From contig JALSGV010000105.1 in the NCBI GenBank assembly GCA_026982565.1, forward strand, positions 1-54,720: a stretch of 54,720 nucleotides of DNA, in the 5' to 3' direction. Made by a program: the position numbers and the translations under genes. This DNA comes from Gammaproteobacteria bacterium (lineage in GTDB: Bacteria > Pseudomonadota > Gammaproteobacteria > SZUA-140). The notes under the pieces are model-generated. The model did not search any database. It was not told the DNA's origin and was given only the letters and a program-made list of their open reading frames with translations. Below, in pieces: positions 1-12,719 of the stretch; position 1 is the stretch's first letter; every line of letters begins with the position of its first letter.

Positions 1-22
1 AGTCAACTGAAAATCAGAATGC

Positions 23-1858
23 CTATTCCACTGTCACGGATTTGGCCAGGTTGCGTGGCTGATCTATGTCGGTGCCTTTCAACACGGCCACATGATAGGC
101 GAGAAGTTGCAAGGGGATTGTATAGATAAGCGGCGCAATGCTGTCATCCGTAGGGGCAACCCCAATAACCTGAACATCTTCCCCCTGCGGCTCGACGCCG
201 GCCTGTTTGTCGGCAAAGACAATCAGCTGCCCGCCCCGGGCACGCACTTCCTGCAAATTGGACTTGAGTTTTTCAAGCAGTTCATTGTTGGGGGCCACGG
301 CGACGACGGGCATGTCGGCGTCAACCAATGCCAGTGGACCGTGTTTCAGCTCTCCCGCCGGATAGGACTCGGCATGAATATAGGATATCTCCTTGAGCTT
401 CAGGGCGCCTTCCATGGCTACGGGATACTGGCTGCCACGCCCCAAAAATAATGCGTGGTGCTTGTCCGCAAACAATTCTGCCAGATGCTGAATCTCATCA
501 TTCAATTCCAGGACCTCCTCGACCTTGCGGGGCAGGGCTTCCAGTTGCCTGACCAGGGCCGCCTCGACGCCTTCTGTCATGCCGTGGCGGCGGCCAAGGG
601 CGATCACCAACAACATCAGAGACACCAGCTGCGTGGTGAAAGCCTTGGTGGAAGCCACGCCGATTTCAGGGCCGGCGCGGGTCATCATGACCAAGTCCGA
701 TTCGCGCACCAGGGAGCTCTCGGGCACATTGCAAATGGCAAGCGAGGCACTGAATCCACGCTGTTTGGCCTCCTGCAGTGCGGCCAGGGTATCGGCCGTT
801 TCACCGGATTGGGAGATAGTGACGATCAGGGATTTCTTTCTGGCCACGGGTTTGCGATAGCGGAATTCGCTGGCCACTTCCACGTTGGCTGGAATACCCG
901 CCAGTGTCTCCAGCCAGTAGCGGGCAATCAGTCCCGCATGATAACTGGTGCCGCAGGCGATGATCTGAACGTGCTCTATTTCATCGAAGATGGGGGCCGC
1001 GCGCGTCCCGAAAGCAGCTTCCAGGACCCGTCCTCCACTGATGCGCCCTTCCAGAGTTTCGGCAATAGCAGCAGGCTGTTCATGGATCTCCTTCATCATA
1101 TAATGACGGAACTCACCCCGGTCCATGGCGCTGAGACTTAGCTCACTGGTATGCACGGGACGCTCTACGGCTTTACCCTCGGCATCGAAGATCTTCAACT
1201 CTTCTCGGGTCATGACCGCAATGTCACCGTCCTGCATAAAGATAAAGCGCTGGGTCACGGGCAAGAGGGCGGAGACATCAGAGGCGATGAAATGCTCGCC
1301 GATACCGATGCCGATGATGAGAGGGCTGCCACGGCGTGCGGCAACGAGGGTATCCGGCTGGGTATTGCTGATGACGCCCAGGGCATAGGCTCCTTCAAGA
1401 CCTCCCACCGCCTTCTGGACAGATGCGAGGAGATCATTACCGTCGTCCAGATAACGGTGGATCTGATGCACGATCACTTCCGTGTCCGTTTCGGAGGTGA
1501 ACTCATACCCCTGCTGCAGCAATTTCCTCCTCAGCGTTTCATGATTTTCAATAATGCCGTTGTGGACCACGGCCACGGTCTCACGGCAGACGTGGGGATG
1601 GGCATTGGACTCACTGGGAATACCGTGGGTCGCCCAGCGGGTGTGGGCAATGCCCGTCCCACCGTGGAGTTGCGTCGCTTTGAGGGCCTCTTCCAGGGCA
1701 TGGACCTTGCCGGGCATGCGCACACGATTGAGCACTTCGCCGTAATTGATTACTGCGACACCAGCGGAATCATAGCCACGGTATTCCAGACGCTTCAGCC
1801 CCTCTACCAATATGGGAATGACATCGCGTTCAGCCGCCGCGCCTACGATTCCGCACAT
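23..1858 (-). CDS. glmS: Glutamine--fructose-6-phosphate aminotransferase (isomerizing)
   Basis: This 611-residue protein makes glucosamine-6-phosphate from fructose-6-phosphate and glutamine, the first committed step towards UDP-GlcNAc for peptidoglycan and LPS. It starts MCGIVG, so Cys2 is the N-terminal nucleophile of the glutaminase domain (about residues 1-220). Two SIS sugar-isomerase domains follow, with an [10 protein letters not shown] motif, and the protein ends in the family-typical NLAKSVTVE tail. The length is normal. It lies 44 bases downstream of glmU on the same strand, so the two UDP-GlcNAc genes probably form a glmU-glmS unit as in enterobacteria. No glmS ribozyme is expected in this lineage and none was noticed. 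Confidence 0.97.
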   Translation of the reverse strand: MCGIVGAAAERDVIPILVEGLKRLEYRGYDSAGVAVINYGEVLNRVRMPGKVHALEEALKATQLHGGTGIAHTRWATHGIPSESNAHPHVCRETVAVVHNGIIENHETLRRKLLQQGYEFTSETDTEVIVHQIHRYLDDGNDLLASVQKAVGGLEGAYALGVISNTQPDTLVAARRGSPLIIGIGIGEHFIASDVSALLPVTQRFIFMQDGDIAVMTREELKIFDAEGKAVERPVHTSELSLSAMDRGEFRHYMMKEIHEQPAAIAETLEGRISGGRVLEAAFGTRAAPIFDEIEHVQIIACGTSYHAGLIARYWLETLAGIPANVEVASEFRYRKPVARKKSLIVTISQSGETADTLAALQEAKQRGFSASLAICNVPESSLVRESDLVMMTRAGPEIGVASTKAFTTQLVSLMLLVIALGRRHGMTEGVEAALVRQLEALPRKVEEVLELNDEIQHLAELFADKHHALFLGRGSQYPVAMEGALKLKEISYIHAESYPAGELKHGPLALVDADMPVVAVAPNNELLEKLKSNLQEVRARGGQLIVFADKQAGVEPQGEDVQVIGVAPTDDSIAPLIYTIPLQLLAYHVAVLKGTDIDQPRNLAKSVTVE

Positions 1859-1902
1859 GTTTTTTCTCTCTCAAAGTTCATGCAAGCCATGCTCGTCATA
1901 CG

Positions 1903-3264
1903 CTATTCTTTGGCTGGCCGTTTCCAGCCTCTGATGGTCTGCTGGCTCGCGCGGCTCAGGGTCAGTTCCTGCGCGGGCACGTCCCGCGTGATGGTCGATC
2001 CGGCGCCGATGGTGGCGCCGTCGCCCACCTTCACCGGCGCAATGAGCTGGCTGTCCGAGCCGATGAATACATCATCGCCGATTTCCGTATGATGCTTGTT
2101 GGCGCCGTCATAATTACAGGTAATGGTGCCGGCGCCAATATTCACATTCCGACCCACGGAGCTGTCTCCCACATAGCTCAGGTGATTGATCTTGGAGCCC
2201 TGGCCTATGATTGATTTCTTCACCTCCACGAAGTTACCGATGCGCGCGCGCTCATGACATACAGTCTCAGGCCGGATTCTGGCGAAAGGTCCAAGCTGGC
2301 AGCCATGGCCGATTTCAGCGCCGTCGATGATGCAATGCGGCTGTATTACCACATCGTCACCGATGCGGGTATTGCAGATAATGGTATTGGCGCCGATTCT
2401 CACCCGATCTCCCAGCGTGACTTCTCCCTCGAATATTACGTTGACATCGATCTCTACATCCCTGCCCGCAGTCAAGCTGCCGCGCAGGTCGAAGCGCGCC
2501 GGGTCACGCAGGGTGACGCCCGAGGTCAGCAACTCTCTGGCCTGCGCAAGCTGGAAGCTGCGCTCGAGTTCCGCCAACTGGGCGCGGTTGTTCACCCCCA
2601 TGATTTCGTCAAGATTTCCGGGCGATGCCGTAAGGACTGACACGCCTTTTTCCACGGCCTTGGCGATAATATCCGTCAGATAATATTCCCCCTGGGCATT
2701 GTCATTGGTAACAGTGGCAAGACAGGATGCCAGCAATTCCGCCTTGATCGCCAGAATGCCCGTATTGATTTCCGCGATGGCACGTTCCGCCTCAGTGGCA
2801 TCCTTGTCCTCAACGATACGTATCACACTCCCTTGGTCGTCACGCACGATGCGGCCATAGCCGGAAGGATCATCCAGCCGTGCCGTCAGCAAGGCGAGAC
2901 TATGATCATCGACCTTCGTGATAAGTTGACGCAAGGTCGATTCCGCTATCAGCGGTACGTCTCCGTATAAAACCAGCACCGTATCATCCGGGGATACATG
3001 GGGCAGCGCCTGCTCCACGGCATGTCCGGTGCCGAGCCGCTCTGCCTGCTCGACCCATGTCACCGCTTCTTCAGGAAAGGCTTCACGCACGTGCTCACCA
3101 CCATGTCCATAGACCACGACAATATGCGCAGCAGCCAGTCTGCGAGAGGTGCGCATGACATGTCCCAGCAGGGGGATACCGGCCAAACGATGCAGGACCT
3201 TGGGGAGATGGGAACGCATGCGGGAACCTTCGCCTGCCGCCAGAATGATGATACTGAGTGCCAT
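1903..3264 (-). CDS. glmU: Bifunctional GlmU (GlcN-1-P acetyltransferase / GlcNAc-1-P uridyltransferase)
   Basis: This 453-residue enzyme carries out the last two steps of UDP-GlcNAc synthesis. The N-terminal pyrophosphorylase domain opens with LAAGEGSRMRSHLPKVLH, the nucleotide-sugar transferase signature (about residues 8-25). From about residue 250 the sequence becomes hexapeptide repeats of a left-handed beta helix, including the NHLSYVGDSSVG and NIGAGTITCNYDG segments typical of the acetyltransferase half. The gene follows the ATP synthase operon after a strong terminator and precedes glmS. The atp-glmU-glmS order is common in gammaproteobacteria. Confidence 0.97.
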   Translation of the reverse strand: MALSIIILAAGEGSRMRSHLPKVLHRLAGIPLLGHVMRTSRRLAAAHIVVVYGHGGEHVREAFPEEAVTWVEQAERLGTGHAVEQALPHVSPDDTVLVLYGDVPLIAESTLRQLITKVDDHSLALLTARLDDPSGYGRIVRDDQGSVIRIVEDKDATEAERAIAEINTGILAIKAELLASCLATVTNDNAQGEYYLTDIIAKAVEKGVSVLTASPGNLDEIMGVNNRAQLAELERSFQLAQARELLTSGVTLRDPARFDLRGSLTAGRDVEIDVNVIFEGEVTLGDRVRIGANTIICNTRIGDDVVIQPHCIIDGAEIGHGCQLGPFARIRPETVCHERARIGNFVEVKKSIIGQGSKINHLSYVGDSSVGRNVNIGAGTITCNYDGANKHHTEIGDDVFIGSDSQLIAPVKVGDGATIGAGSTITRDVPAQELTLSRASQQTIRGWKRPAKE

Positions 3265-3320
3265 GAAGAATTACGCTATCAGGGAAATGACTCTATCAAT
3301 GTATATTACGACAGTACCGT

Positions 3321-3354
3321 ACAAAAACTAAAGGCCGTACAATACGGCCTTTAG
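3321..3354 (-). terminator. Intrinsic terminator of the atp operon
   Basis: Positions 3328-3339 and 3343-3354 form a perfect 12-bp inverted repeat around a 3-base loop (ctaaaggccgta / tacggcctttag). Read on the minus strand, the stem is followed at once by TTTTTGT (3327 down to 3321). It lies 34 bases after the atpC stop and 57 bases before the glmU start. It should end the ATP synthase transcript and separate it from glmU-glmS. Confidence 0.9.
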
Positions 3355-3387
3355 AATACAAAACAGAAAGAAATTTCCTATAATCTG

Positions 3388-3813
3388 TCAGCGGCCTGCC
3401 TTCTCACGCAGTTTCTTGATCGCCTGCAACTGAGCCATGGCCTCTGCCAGCTCCGCCTGCGCACGGGCATATTCAAACTCGGATGTCTTGTCCTGCAAGG
3501 CCTTCTCGGCGCGTTCGCGCGCCTCGATGGCCGCCGCCTCATCGATGTCCTTGGCTCGCAATGCGGTATCGGCCAGCACGGTCACGACATGGGGCTGCAC
3601 CTCAAGCATGCCGCCGGAGACGTAGTAGAACTCCTCTTCGCCGCCCTCCTTCTTGATCCTCACTTCACCCGGCTTCAGTTGGGTGAGCAGGGGCGCGTGG
3701 CGTGGCAGGATACCCAGGTCTCCCATCACGCCGGAGGCGAAAACCATCTCCGCTGGGCCGGAGAAAATCTCCTCTTCAGCGCTTACGATGTCCACGTGCA
3801 TTGTCATTGCCAT
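3388..3813 (-). CDS. atpC: F1 ATP synthase epsilon subunit
   Basis: This 141-residue protein is the epsilon subunit of the F1 central stalk, which couples rotation and inhibits ATP hydrolysis. The N-terminal beta-sandwich reads [38 protein letters not shown], close to the family pattern. The Ala- and Glu-rich C-terminal part is the regulatory two-helix hairpin. It is the last gene of the atp operon, 13 bases after atpD, and precedes the terminator at 3321-3354. Confidence 0.96.
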   Translation of the reverse strand: MAMTMHVDIVSAEEEIFSGPAEMVFASGVMGDLGILPRHAPLLTQLKPGEVRIKKEGGEEEFYYVSGGMLEVQPHVVTVLADTALRAKDIDEAAAIEARERAEKALQDKTSEFEYARAQAELAEAMAQLQAIKKLREKAGR

Positions 3814-3826
3814 ACTATTGTCTCAA

Positions 3827-5209
<1,383 letters not shown>

Positions 5210-5268
5210 CTAAATCCTCTTTAAAGTGTCAGGCGTCTTTACGCCTTTCGTTTCAGTTCTAAAAAAAA

Positions 5269-6129
5269 TCATACGGCCGCGGCGCCGCTGACGATCTCGG
5301 ATATCTCCTGGGTGATCGCCGCCTGGCGCGCCTTGTTGTAGATCAGCTGCAATTCGTCTATCAAGTTGCCGGCATTGTCAGAGGCCGCCTTCATGGCCAC
5401 CATGCGCGCGGCCTGCTCGCAGGCAACGTTCTCCACCACACCCTGATAGACCAGGGACTCGACATAGCGGACCAACAGGGCGTCCAGTACGTCCTTGGCC
5501 TCCGGCTCATAGAGATAATCCCAATGATGCTTGAGTTCCTTGTCTTCCGACGGCTCGATGGGCAGTATCTGCTTGAGCTGCGGCTGCTGGGTCATGGTGT
5601 TTACAAACTCGTTATAGACCAGTATCAAGCGGTCCAGACGACCCTCGTCATAGGCATCCAGCATGACTTTGACGGCGCCGATGAGATCGGTGATCTGAGG
5701 CGCGTCGCCCAGGTGCTCCGCCTGCGAGATCACGTTACCACCAAGACGCGAGAAAAAGCCATTGGCCTTGCTGCCAATGGTGCACAAGTCAATTTCAACG
5801 CCCTGATCATGCCAGCCCTTCATGCTGACGACCACGGCCTTGAAGAGATTGCTGTTGAGTCCGCCGCACAATCCCCGGTCACTGGACACCACGATATACC
5901 CGACGCGCTTCGCCTCCCGCGCCTGCATGTAACCATGCTGGTACTCAGGGTGGGCATTGGCCAGATGGCCAACCACGTTCTGCATTTTTTCCGCATAGGG
6001 CCGGGATGAACGCATGCGGTTCTGCGCCTTGCGCATCTTGCTCGCCGCGACCATTTCCATGGCGCGCGTGATCTTCTGCGTATTCTTGATACTGTTGATC
6101 TTTACCCGGATTTCTTTGCCAACGGCCAT
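5269..6129 (-). CDS. atpG: F1 ATP synthase gamma subunit
   Basis: This 286-residue rotor shaft subunit starts [32 protein letters not shown], the standard N-terminal coiled-coil helix. The matching C-terminal helix includes [37 protein letters not shown]. The central [11 protein letters not shown] motif is present. It lies 15 bases after the atpA stop. Confidence 0.98.
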   Translation of the reverse strand: MAVGKEIRVKINSIKNTQKITRAMEMVAASKMRKAQNRMRSSRPYAEKMQNVVGHLANAHPEYQHGYMQAREAKRVGYIVVSSDRGLCGGLNSNLFKAVVVSMKGWHDQGVEIDLCTIGSKANGFFSRLGGNVISQAEHLGDAPQITDLIGAVKVMLDAYDEGRLDRLILVYNEFVNTMTQQPQLKQILPIEPSEDKELKHHWDYLYEPEAKDVLDALLVRYVESLVYQGVVENVACEQAARMVAMKAASDNAGNLIDELQLIYNKARQAAITQEISEIVSGAAAV

Positions 6130-6144
6130 GGGTCTGCTCCGCTC

Positions 6145-7686
6145 TTACCAGACACTGCTGGACTTGAAAGACTCAACGGCGGCATGCAATTCTTTTTCGA
6201 TCTCGTCGTTGTAGTCGCCACTCTCGTTGATCCTGTCCATCAGCGCGCCATGATTGGTCTTCATGTAACTCAACAGCGCGGCCTCGAAATCACCGATCTT
6301 GTTCAGATCCACATCATCCAGGTATCCCTGGTTGGCGGCAAACAGGGAGACGCCCTGTTCGGCGACGCTCAAGGGGGAATACTGTTTCTGTTTCATCAGC
6401 TCGGTCACGCGCTGACCACGCTCCAGCTGCTTGCGCGTGGTCTCGTCCAGGTCGGAGGCGAACTGGGCAAAGGCCGCCAGTTCACGGTACTGGGCCAGAT
6501 CGAGGCGCACGCCGCCGCCCAATTTCTTGACGATCTTGGTCTGGGCGGCGCCACCCACACGGGATACCGACAGACCGGCGTTGATGGCGGGACGGATACC
6601 CGAGTTGAACAGGTCGGTCTCCAGGAAGATCTGCCCATCGGTGATGGAAATCACGTTGGTGGGTACGAAGGCTGAAACGTCACCGGCCTGGGTCTCGATG
6701 ATGGGCAGGGCGGTGAGGGAACCGGTCTTGCCCTTGACCTCGCCGTCGGTGAGCTTCTCCACATATTCCGCATTGATGCGCGAGGCGCGCTCCAGCAGGC
6801 GGGAGTGGAGATAGAATACGTCACCCGGATAGGCTTCACGGCCCGGCGGACGGCGCAGCAGCAGGGAAACCTGGCGATAGGCCCATGCCTGCTTGGTAAG
6901 ATCGTCGTAGATGATCAGTGCGTCTTCACCGCGGTCACGGAAATACTCGCCCATGGCGCAACCCGAGTAGGGCGCGATGAACTGCATGGAGGCCGGATCG
7001 GAGGCGCTGGCCGCGACGATGATGGTATGGTCCATGGCGCCATGCTCTTCGAGCTTGCGCACAACGGCGGCGATGGAAGAGGCCTTCTGGCCGACGGCCA
7101 CATAGATACAGGTGACCCCGGTGCCCTTCTGGTTGATGATGGTGTCCACGGCCACGGCGGTCTTGCCGGTCTGGCGGTCACCGATGATCAACTCACGCTG
7201 ACCACGGCCGATGGGCACCATGGCATCGATGGCCTTCAACCCCGTCTGCAGGGGCTGGCTCACGGACTGCCTGGCGATGACGCCCGGTGCCACCTTTTCG
7301 ATGGGCGAAGTACCGCTCGCCTCGATAGGCCCCTTGCCATCGATGGGGACACCCAGAGAGTCCACCACACGCCCCACCAGGGCTTCACCCACGGGCACTT
7401 CGAGGATCTTGCCCGTGCACTTGACCGTATCCCCTTCCGAAATATGCTCATAGGAACCCAACACGACGGCGCCGACGGAGTCCCGCTCCAGGTTCAGGGC
7501 CATACCAAAGGTATTGCCCGGAAATTCGATCATTTCACCCTGCATGACATCGGCCAGGCCATGTATCCTGACGATACCATCAGTAACGCTGACAACGGTC
7601 CCTTCGTTGCGCGCCTCGGTAACGGCCTCGAAACCCTCGATACGCTGCCTGATCAGTTCACTGATTTCTGCTGCATTCAACTGCAT
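6145..7686 (-). CDS. atpA: F1 ATP synthase alpha subunit
   Basis: This 513-residue non-catalytic nucleotide-binding subunit starts [16 protein letters not shown]. Its Walker A, GDRQTGKT, is at about residues 169-176, followed by [11 protein letters not shown] and the signature region [17 protein letters not shown]. The length is exactly typical. The neighbours are atpH upstream and atpG downstream. Confidence 0.98.
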   Translation of the reverse strand: MQLNAAEISELIRQRIEGFEAVTEARNEGTVVSVTDGIVRIHGLADVMQGEMIEFPGNTFGMALNLERDSVGAVVLGSYEHISEGDTVKCTGKILEVPVGEALVGRVVDSLGVPIDGKGPIEASGTSPIEKVAPGVIARQSVSQPLQTGLKAIDAMVPIGRGQRELIIGDRQTGKTAVAVDTIINQKGTGVTCIYVAVGQKASSIAAVVRKLEEHGAMDHTIIVAASASDPASMQFIAPYSGCAMGEYFRDRGEDALIIYDDLTKQAWAYRQVSLLLRRPPGREAYPGDVFYLHSRLLERASRINAEYVEKLTDGEVKGKTGSLTALPIIETQAGDVSAFVPTNVISITDGQIFLETDLFNSGIRPAINAGLSVSRVGGAAQTKIVKKLGGGVRLDLAQYRELAAFAQFASDLDETTRKQLERGQRVTELMKQKQYSPLSVAEQGVSLFAANQGYLDDVDLNKIGDFEAALLSYMKTNHGALMDRINESGDYNDEIEKELHAAVESFKSSSVW

Positions 7687-7714
7687 TTGCCTTTCCCCTT
7701 AACTCAATAAAATC

Positions 7715-8251
7715 CTATTGGGACAGGGCTGTACCCAGCCTGCCCAGATGTCCTGTCACGGAACCATCGATGACCATGTCGCCGGCGCGGATGACAGCCC
7801 CTCCTATCAGGGACTCGTCGACCCGGCTCGAGATCGTCACTTCCTTGCCCAGCCGCGCCTTGAGCGCCGTGGCAATGGCCTTTTCCTGCTCGGCGCTGAC
7901 CTCGTAGGCGGAAATCACTTCGGCCTGAACCACATGCTCGGCCTCGGCGCGGTAACGCTCATAGAGGGCCGCGATCTCCGGCAACAATGCAATACGGTCG
8001 TTCTCGATCAGGATATTGATGAGGGACCGCGCCTTGTCGTCGAAGCACTCACCACCCACATCGATAAAGAGATCGCGCAATTGCCCGTGAGTCACCCGCG
8101 GATTGCCGATCAATGCGCCCATGGCCGGGTCTTCCACGATGGCGGCCATCAGGACCAGGGTATCCGACCATTGAGGTAGCTGCTTGTGCTCCTCGGCCAG
8201 CTTGAAGATGGCCAGGGCATAGGGACGTGCGATGGTGCTTTTCTCTGCCAT
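7715..8251 (-). CDS. atpH: F1 ATP synthase delta subunit
   Basis: This 178-residue peripheral-stalk subunit (OSCP homologue) attaches the b subunits to the top of F1. The N-terminal helical domain starts ARPYALAIFKLAEE. The C-terminal part carries the conserved DESLIGGAVIRAGDMVIDGSVTGHLGRL. It is placed between atpF and atpA as in the standard operon. Confidence 0.97.
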   Translation of the reverse strand: MAEKSTIARPYALAIFKLAEEHKQLPQWSDTLVLMAAIVEDPAMGALIGNPRVTHGQLRDLFIDVGGECFDDKARSLINILIENDRIALLPEIAALYERYRAEAEHVVQAEVISAYEVSAEQEKAIATALKARLGKEVTISSRVDESLIGGAVIRAGDMVIDGSVTGHLGRLGTALSQ

Positions 8252-8264
8252 ATCTGATGGTTAC

Positions 8265-8735
8265 CTATATCTGCGATGCCAGGTCCTTGAGCAGGTCATC
8301 GTGCGCCTTGCGATCGATCTCCCGCTTGAGGATTTTTTCCGCTCCAGCCGCCGCTATGGATGCAACCTGTGCCCGCAACTGCTCCTTGGCGCGGTTGACC
8401 TCCTGCTCGATCTCCGCCTTGGCGGCCGTGATCAGACGCTCACCTTCGGCGCGCGCATTGTCTTTGGCTTCCTCTACGATTTCACTGGCGCGCTTCTCCG
8501 ACTGGGCAATGATGTCTGCCGCCTGGAGCTTGGCGTTGCGCAGGGCTTCCTTGGCGTTCTTTTCGGACAGCTCCAGCTCATGCTTGCCCTTCTCGGCCGC
8601 GGCCAGGCCATCGGCGATACGTTTCTGGCGCTCGGCGAGCAGCGCATTCAGTGGCCCCCAGAGCACCTTGTTGACGAACCAGATGAGCAGCACGAAGGCC
8701 GCCATCTGCCCGATCAAGGTTACTGTAATGTTCAT
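8265..8735 (-). CDS. atpF: F0 ATP synthase b subunit
   Basis: This 156-residue peripheral-stalk subunit has one N-terminal membrane helix (MNITVTLIGQMAAFVLLIWFV). It is followed by a long charged helix rich in Ala, Glu and Lys that forms the dimeric stalk. The length is the same as in E. coli. It ends 13 bases before atpH. Confidence 0.97.
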   Translation of the reverse strand: MNITVTLIGQMAAFVLLIWFVNKVLWGPLNALLAERQKRIADGLAAAEKGKHELELSEKNAKEALRNAKLQAADIIAQSEKRASEIVEEAKDNARAEGERLITAAKAEIEQEVNRAKEQLRAQVASIAAAGAEKILKREIDRKAHDDLLKDLASQI

Positions 8736-8794
8736 TTGCGTCTTCCTCTTTGATTCAAACCAGACGTAAACAACTCAATAAGGATCTGCAAAAT

Positions 8795-9097
<303 letters not shown>

Positions 9098-9153
9098 TTA
9101 ATGAAAACTAAATTGTTGATAGCTCAAAATAATGAATTCGTGACGAAAACCGC

Positions 9154-10029
<876 letters not shown>

Positions 10030-10419
10030 CTACCGCCGTTTCAGCGCCCTTGCGGCGAACAGAAACACCAGTTGCACGGTAATAAATCCCATGACGGTCG
10101 CCAGCGGCGTCAGCTCCAGGAAGGCCAGGCCTATCCCAAACAGCATCAGCACCAGCACAAACCTGACGGCGGCCCCCGCGTAGAGAATGGCTTCGCCTTT
10201 TTTCTTTTCGCCCTGCTGTACCGCGCCACCAGCCTGAACGACGCCCCAGCGCAACAACAGCGCTGAAACCGCGCTGATGGCGCCGCCGTAAAGGGCGGAC
10301 AGTGCCTCCCAAGGACCATAGGCGAGATAGAATCCCGCCGCGACCACAAGCCCGATCAGCAGCTGTATCAAGATGATTCTGCGGGTTTCAAGAACCAGCC
10401 CTTGAGCACCGGTCTCCAA
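10030..10419 (-). CDS. atpI: ATP synthase assembly protein I
   Basis: This 129-residue protein has four predicted membrane helices (starting at about residues 15, 38, 80 and 102) and ends in a basic LFAARALKRR tail. AtpI family proteins sit first in proteobacterial atp operons and help assemble the c ring. The position, between the small AtpZ-like gene and atpB, is as expected. Sequence conservation in this family is low, so the call rests on both topology and place. Confidence 0.85.
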   Translation of the reverse strand: METGAQGLVLETRRIILIQLLIGLVVAAGFYLAYGPWEALSALYGGAISAVSALLLRWGVVQAGGAVQQGEKKKGEAILYAGAAVRFVLVLMLFGIGLAFLELTPLATVMGFITVQLVFLFAARALKRR

Positions 10420-10422
10420 TGA

Positions 10423-10623
10423 CTAAATACCCCTGCTCAACAGCTTGTAGACCTTCAGAAATCCTCCCACCGCACCGAGGGCGCCAAATAGTAGCATAAA
10501 TACAGGACGGCTATCCAGCCATTTGTCCACGCCATATCCCAGCAGAAACCCGGCTACGGTCATGGATGTCAGCATGGTACCCACGCCGATGAGCGCCAGG
10601 CCGGAAAAATCGGGTTTGCTCAT
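10423..10623 (-). CDS. AtpZ/AtpI-family small membrane protein
   Basis: This 66-residue protein has two membrane helices separated by a short loop containing GYGVDKWLDSRPVFML. The pattern matches the AtpZ / ATPase gene 1 family (Pfam PF09527), which precedes atpI in many operons and has been linked to c-ring assembly or Mg/Ca transport. I chose the ATG at 10623 (MSKPDFSG) because GGATGG lies about 8 bases upstream. An ATG at 10635 and a GTG at 10650 are also in frame. It ends 3 bases before atpI. Confidence 0.8.
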   Translation of the reverse strand: MSKPDFSGLALIGVGTMLTSMTVAGFLLGYGVDKWLDSRPVFMLLFGALGAVGGFLKVYKLLSRGI

Positions 10624-10771
10624 GTCAAACGCCATCCGGCGCCGACTCACGGCTAAAATCTGGCGCGCAAGTATACCGTGCCCGCGACACCGGCCGCAAG
10701 CACCGCGGGAAAAACAACTGCATTCCTAAGCAACTGAAAATTCTGAGAAACAAATCGAATTAATCTTATGA

Positions 10772-11644
10772 TTACTTGATGTGGGCAAGGATCCCTTCGA
10801 GCTCGTCGAGGTTGTTGTAGTGGATGACCAGCTTCCCTTTGCCCTTGGCATTCTGCTGGAATTTGACCGCCGCCCCCAGGCGCTGTGACAGATCCTCCTG
10901 CAATTTGAGCACATCAGGGTCCATCGTGACGCGTCCCACAGGCTGAGGCGTGGCGGGTTTCTGCAGACGGCGCACCAGCTGTTCTGTCTCTCGCACCGAC
11001 AATCCCCGCGCCACGACCTTGCGGGCGGCCTCGCTCTGCTGGCCACCGCGCAATCCCAGCAGGGCGCGCGCATGCCCCATTTCCAGCTCACCCGTCTCGA
11101 GCAGCGATTTGACATCCTCGTTGAGTTCGAACAGGCGCAGCAGATTGGTCACAGCGGTCCGGGATCGCCCCACCGCCTCGGCCGCCATCTGGTGGGTCAG
11201 TTCGAATTCCGTGATGAGGCGCTGCAGGGCAACGGCCTCCTCCATGGGGTTGAGGTTTTCCCGCTGGATGTTCTCGATGAGGGCCATGGCCATGGCGGCC
11301 TGGTCCTCCACCTTGCGAATGACGGCGGGCACTTCATGCAGACCGGCCTGCTGGGCGGCGCGCCAGCGCCGCTCTCCCGCGATGATTTCGTACTGGCCGT
11401 CACCGATGGGGCGCACCACGATAGGCTGCACGACGCCCTGGGCGCGAATGGAATCGGCCAGTTCCTCCAGGCGCTCCGCCTGGATGACGGATCGCGGCTG
11501 ATACTTTCCCCGGCGAATGATATCCACCGGCAATTGGCGCAGTTCACCGTCACCGGCCACTGTTTCACGGCCTGCAGGGGCGCCGCCCAGCAATGCATCC
11601 AGCCCCCGGCCCAGCCCCCGCTTTCTCGTTGCCGTCATAACCAT
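10772..11644 (-). CDS. parB: Chromosome-partitioning protein ParB
   Basis: This 290-residue DNA-binding CTPase partners ParA in origin segregation. It starts with the typical RKRGLGRGLDALLG and has an N-terminal ParB/Spo0J domain with GERRWRAAQQAG and ENIQRENLNPMEEA. The helix-turn-helix region is THQMAAEAVGRSRTAVTNLLRL, and the C-terminal dimerisation part ends DELEGILAHIK. It lies 33 bases after parA. The first ATG (11644) and a second at 11638 are both possible; the AAGGTG site fits the second slightly better. Confidence 0.97.
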   Translation of the reverse strand: MVMTATRKRGLGRGLDALLGGAPAGRETVAGDGELRQLPVDIIRRGKYQPRSVIQAERLEELADSIRAQGVVQPIVVRPIGDGQYEIIAGERRWRAAQQAGLHEVPAVIRKVEDQAAMAMALIENIQRENLNPMEEAVALQRLITEFELTHQMAAEAVGRSRTAVTNLLRLFELNEDVKSLLETGELEMGHARALLGLRGGQQSEAARKVVARGLSVRETEQLVRRLQKPATPQPVGRVTMDPDVLKLQEDLSQRLGAAVKFQQNAKGKGKLVIHYNNLDELEGILAHIK

Positions 11645-11677
11645 CTCACCTTAAATCCAGATTCCAAGCAAACCATT

Positions 11678-12484
11678 CTACGAATCACCCACCTGATCCG
11701 CCATCGCCACATCCTCCTTGCGCAGGTCGCGGCGCAGGATCTCCCCCGCCAGGGCCAGATAGGCGCGCGCACCCTGGGAGTTCTTGTCGTACAACATGAC
11801 CGGCAGACCATAACTGGGCGCCTCCGCCAGCCGCACATTGCGCGGCACAATCGTATTATAGACCTTATCGCCAAAATGGCTGAGCAATTGCGTCGAAACC
11901 TCGTTGGCGAGGCGGTTGCGCGAATCGAACATGGTGCGCAGGATGCCCTCGATGCCGAGTTGAAAATTGAGGGTGGTGCGGATCTTTTCGATGGTGTCCA
12001 GCAGTGCGCTCAACCCCTCCAAGGCGTAGTACTCACATTGCATGGGTATGATCACCCCCTGCGCCGCCACCAGGGCATTCACCGTCAGCATGTTCAGTGA
12101 AGGAGGACAGTCGATCAATATATAGTCATAGCGCTGAGTCACATGCTCCAGGGCCTGCTGAAGACGCTTCTCGCTCTGCGGCATGGTCATCAGGGACACC
12201 TCCGCCGCCGTCAGGTCGGCATTGGCCGCCAGCAGATGGAAGCCCGCCTCGCGCGCCTCGACGATGGCCTCGTCCAACCCCGTTTCCCCCAGCAACACCT
12301 CGCAACCCGACAAGGACACCCCATGCTTGTCGATGCCGCTGCCCATGGTGGCATTGCCCTGTGGGTCGAGGTCGATGAGCAGGATGCGCCGCCGGGTGGC
12401 GGCCAGGGAGGCGGACAGGTTGACGCTGGTGGTGGTCTTGCCCACCCCGCCTTTTTGGTTTGCAACCGCGATGATCCTGCCCAT
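11678..12484 (-). CDS. parA: Chromosome-partitioning ATPase ParA
   Basis: This 268-residue deviant Walker A ATPase starts MGRIIAVANQKGGVGKTT, with the signature lysine at residue 11. Walker B is YDYILIDCPPSL, and the C-terminal part includes LAEAPSYGLPVMLYD. I chose the ATG at 12484 over the in-frame TTG at 12490 because AGGTAA is better spaced. The gene follows rsmG, but a 160-bp repeat element (12555-12714) lies in the gap, so parA may have its own promoter or be transcribed through the element. Confidence 0.97.
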   Translation of the reverse strand: MGRIIAVANQKGGVGKTTTSVNLSASLAATRRRILLIDLDPQGNATMGSGIDKHGVSLSGCEVLLGETGLDEAIVEAREAGFHLLAANADLTAAEVSLMTMPQSEKRLQQALEHVTQRYDYILIDCPPSLNMLTVNALVAAQGVIIPMQCEYYALEGLSALLDTIEKIRTTLNFQLGIEGILRTMFDSRNRLANEVSTQLLSHFGDKVYNTIVPRNVRLAEAPSYGLPVMLYDKNSQGARAYLALAGEILRRDLRKEDVAMADQVGDS

Positions 12485-12554
12485 AGTCAAATGTTACCTG
12501 ATATCCATCATTTCATGCGGGCTTTATTACCGCCACGCTTGCTTGAATCTTAAA

Positions 12555-12714
12555 CCTGAATCCGTGGGCTCATGACGGTGCACAGCACAAGCTCTTGATT
12601 CCACAGCGGTTCAAAAAATGCCCACTTAACCTTTGGGTGAAGCTAAGATTTTTTGATTCCACTGTGAAACCAATATCCTGCACTCTGCATCCGCCCTGAG
12701 CCCACGGATCCAGG
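12555..12714. mobile_element. 160-bp miniature inverted-repeat element, copy A
   Basis: The left end, cctgaatccgtgggctca (12555-12572), is repeated inverted at 12697-12714 with 17 of 18 bases matching. The element is flanked by the 5-bp direct repeat TTAAA (12550-12554 and 12715-12719), as expected of a transposon target duplication. It has no coding capacity. Subterminal sequences near the two A- or T-runs are also inverted copies, so a transcript would fold. By eye it is about 89% identical (17 mismatches in 160, no gaps) to the reverse complement of copy B at 38502-38661. It lies between rsmG and parA. Confidence 0.85.
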
Positions 12715-12719
12715 TTAAA

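Noticed and set aside
11561..11576. Possible parS site inside parB (tgtttcacgg)
   Set aside because: Only the first half matches TGTTTCACGTGAAACA; the second half diverges completely.
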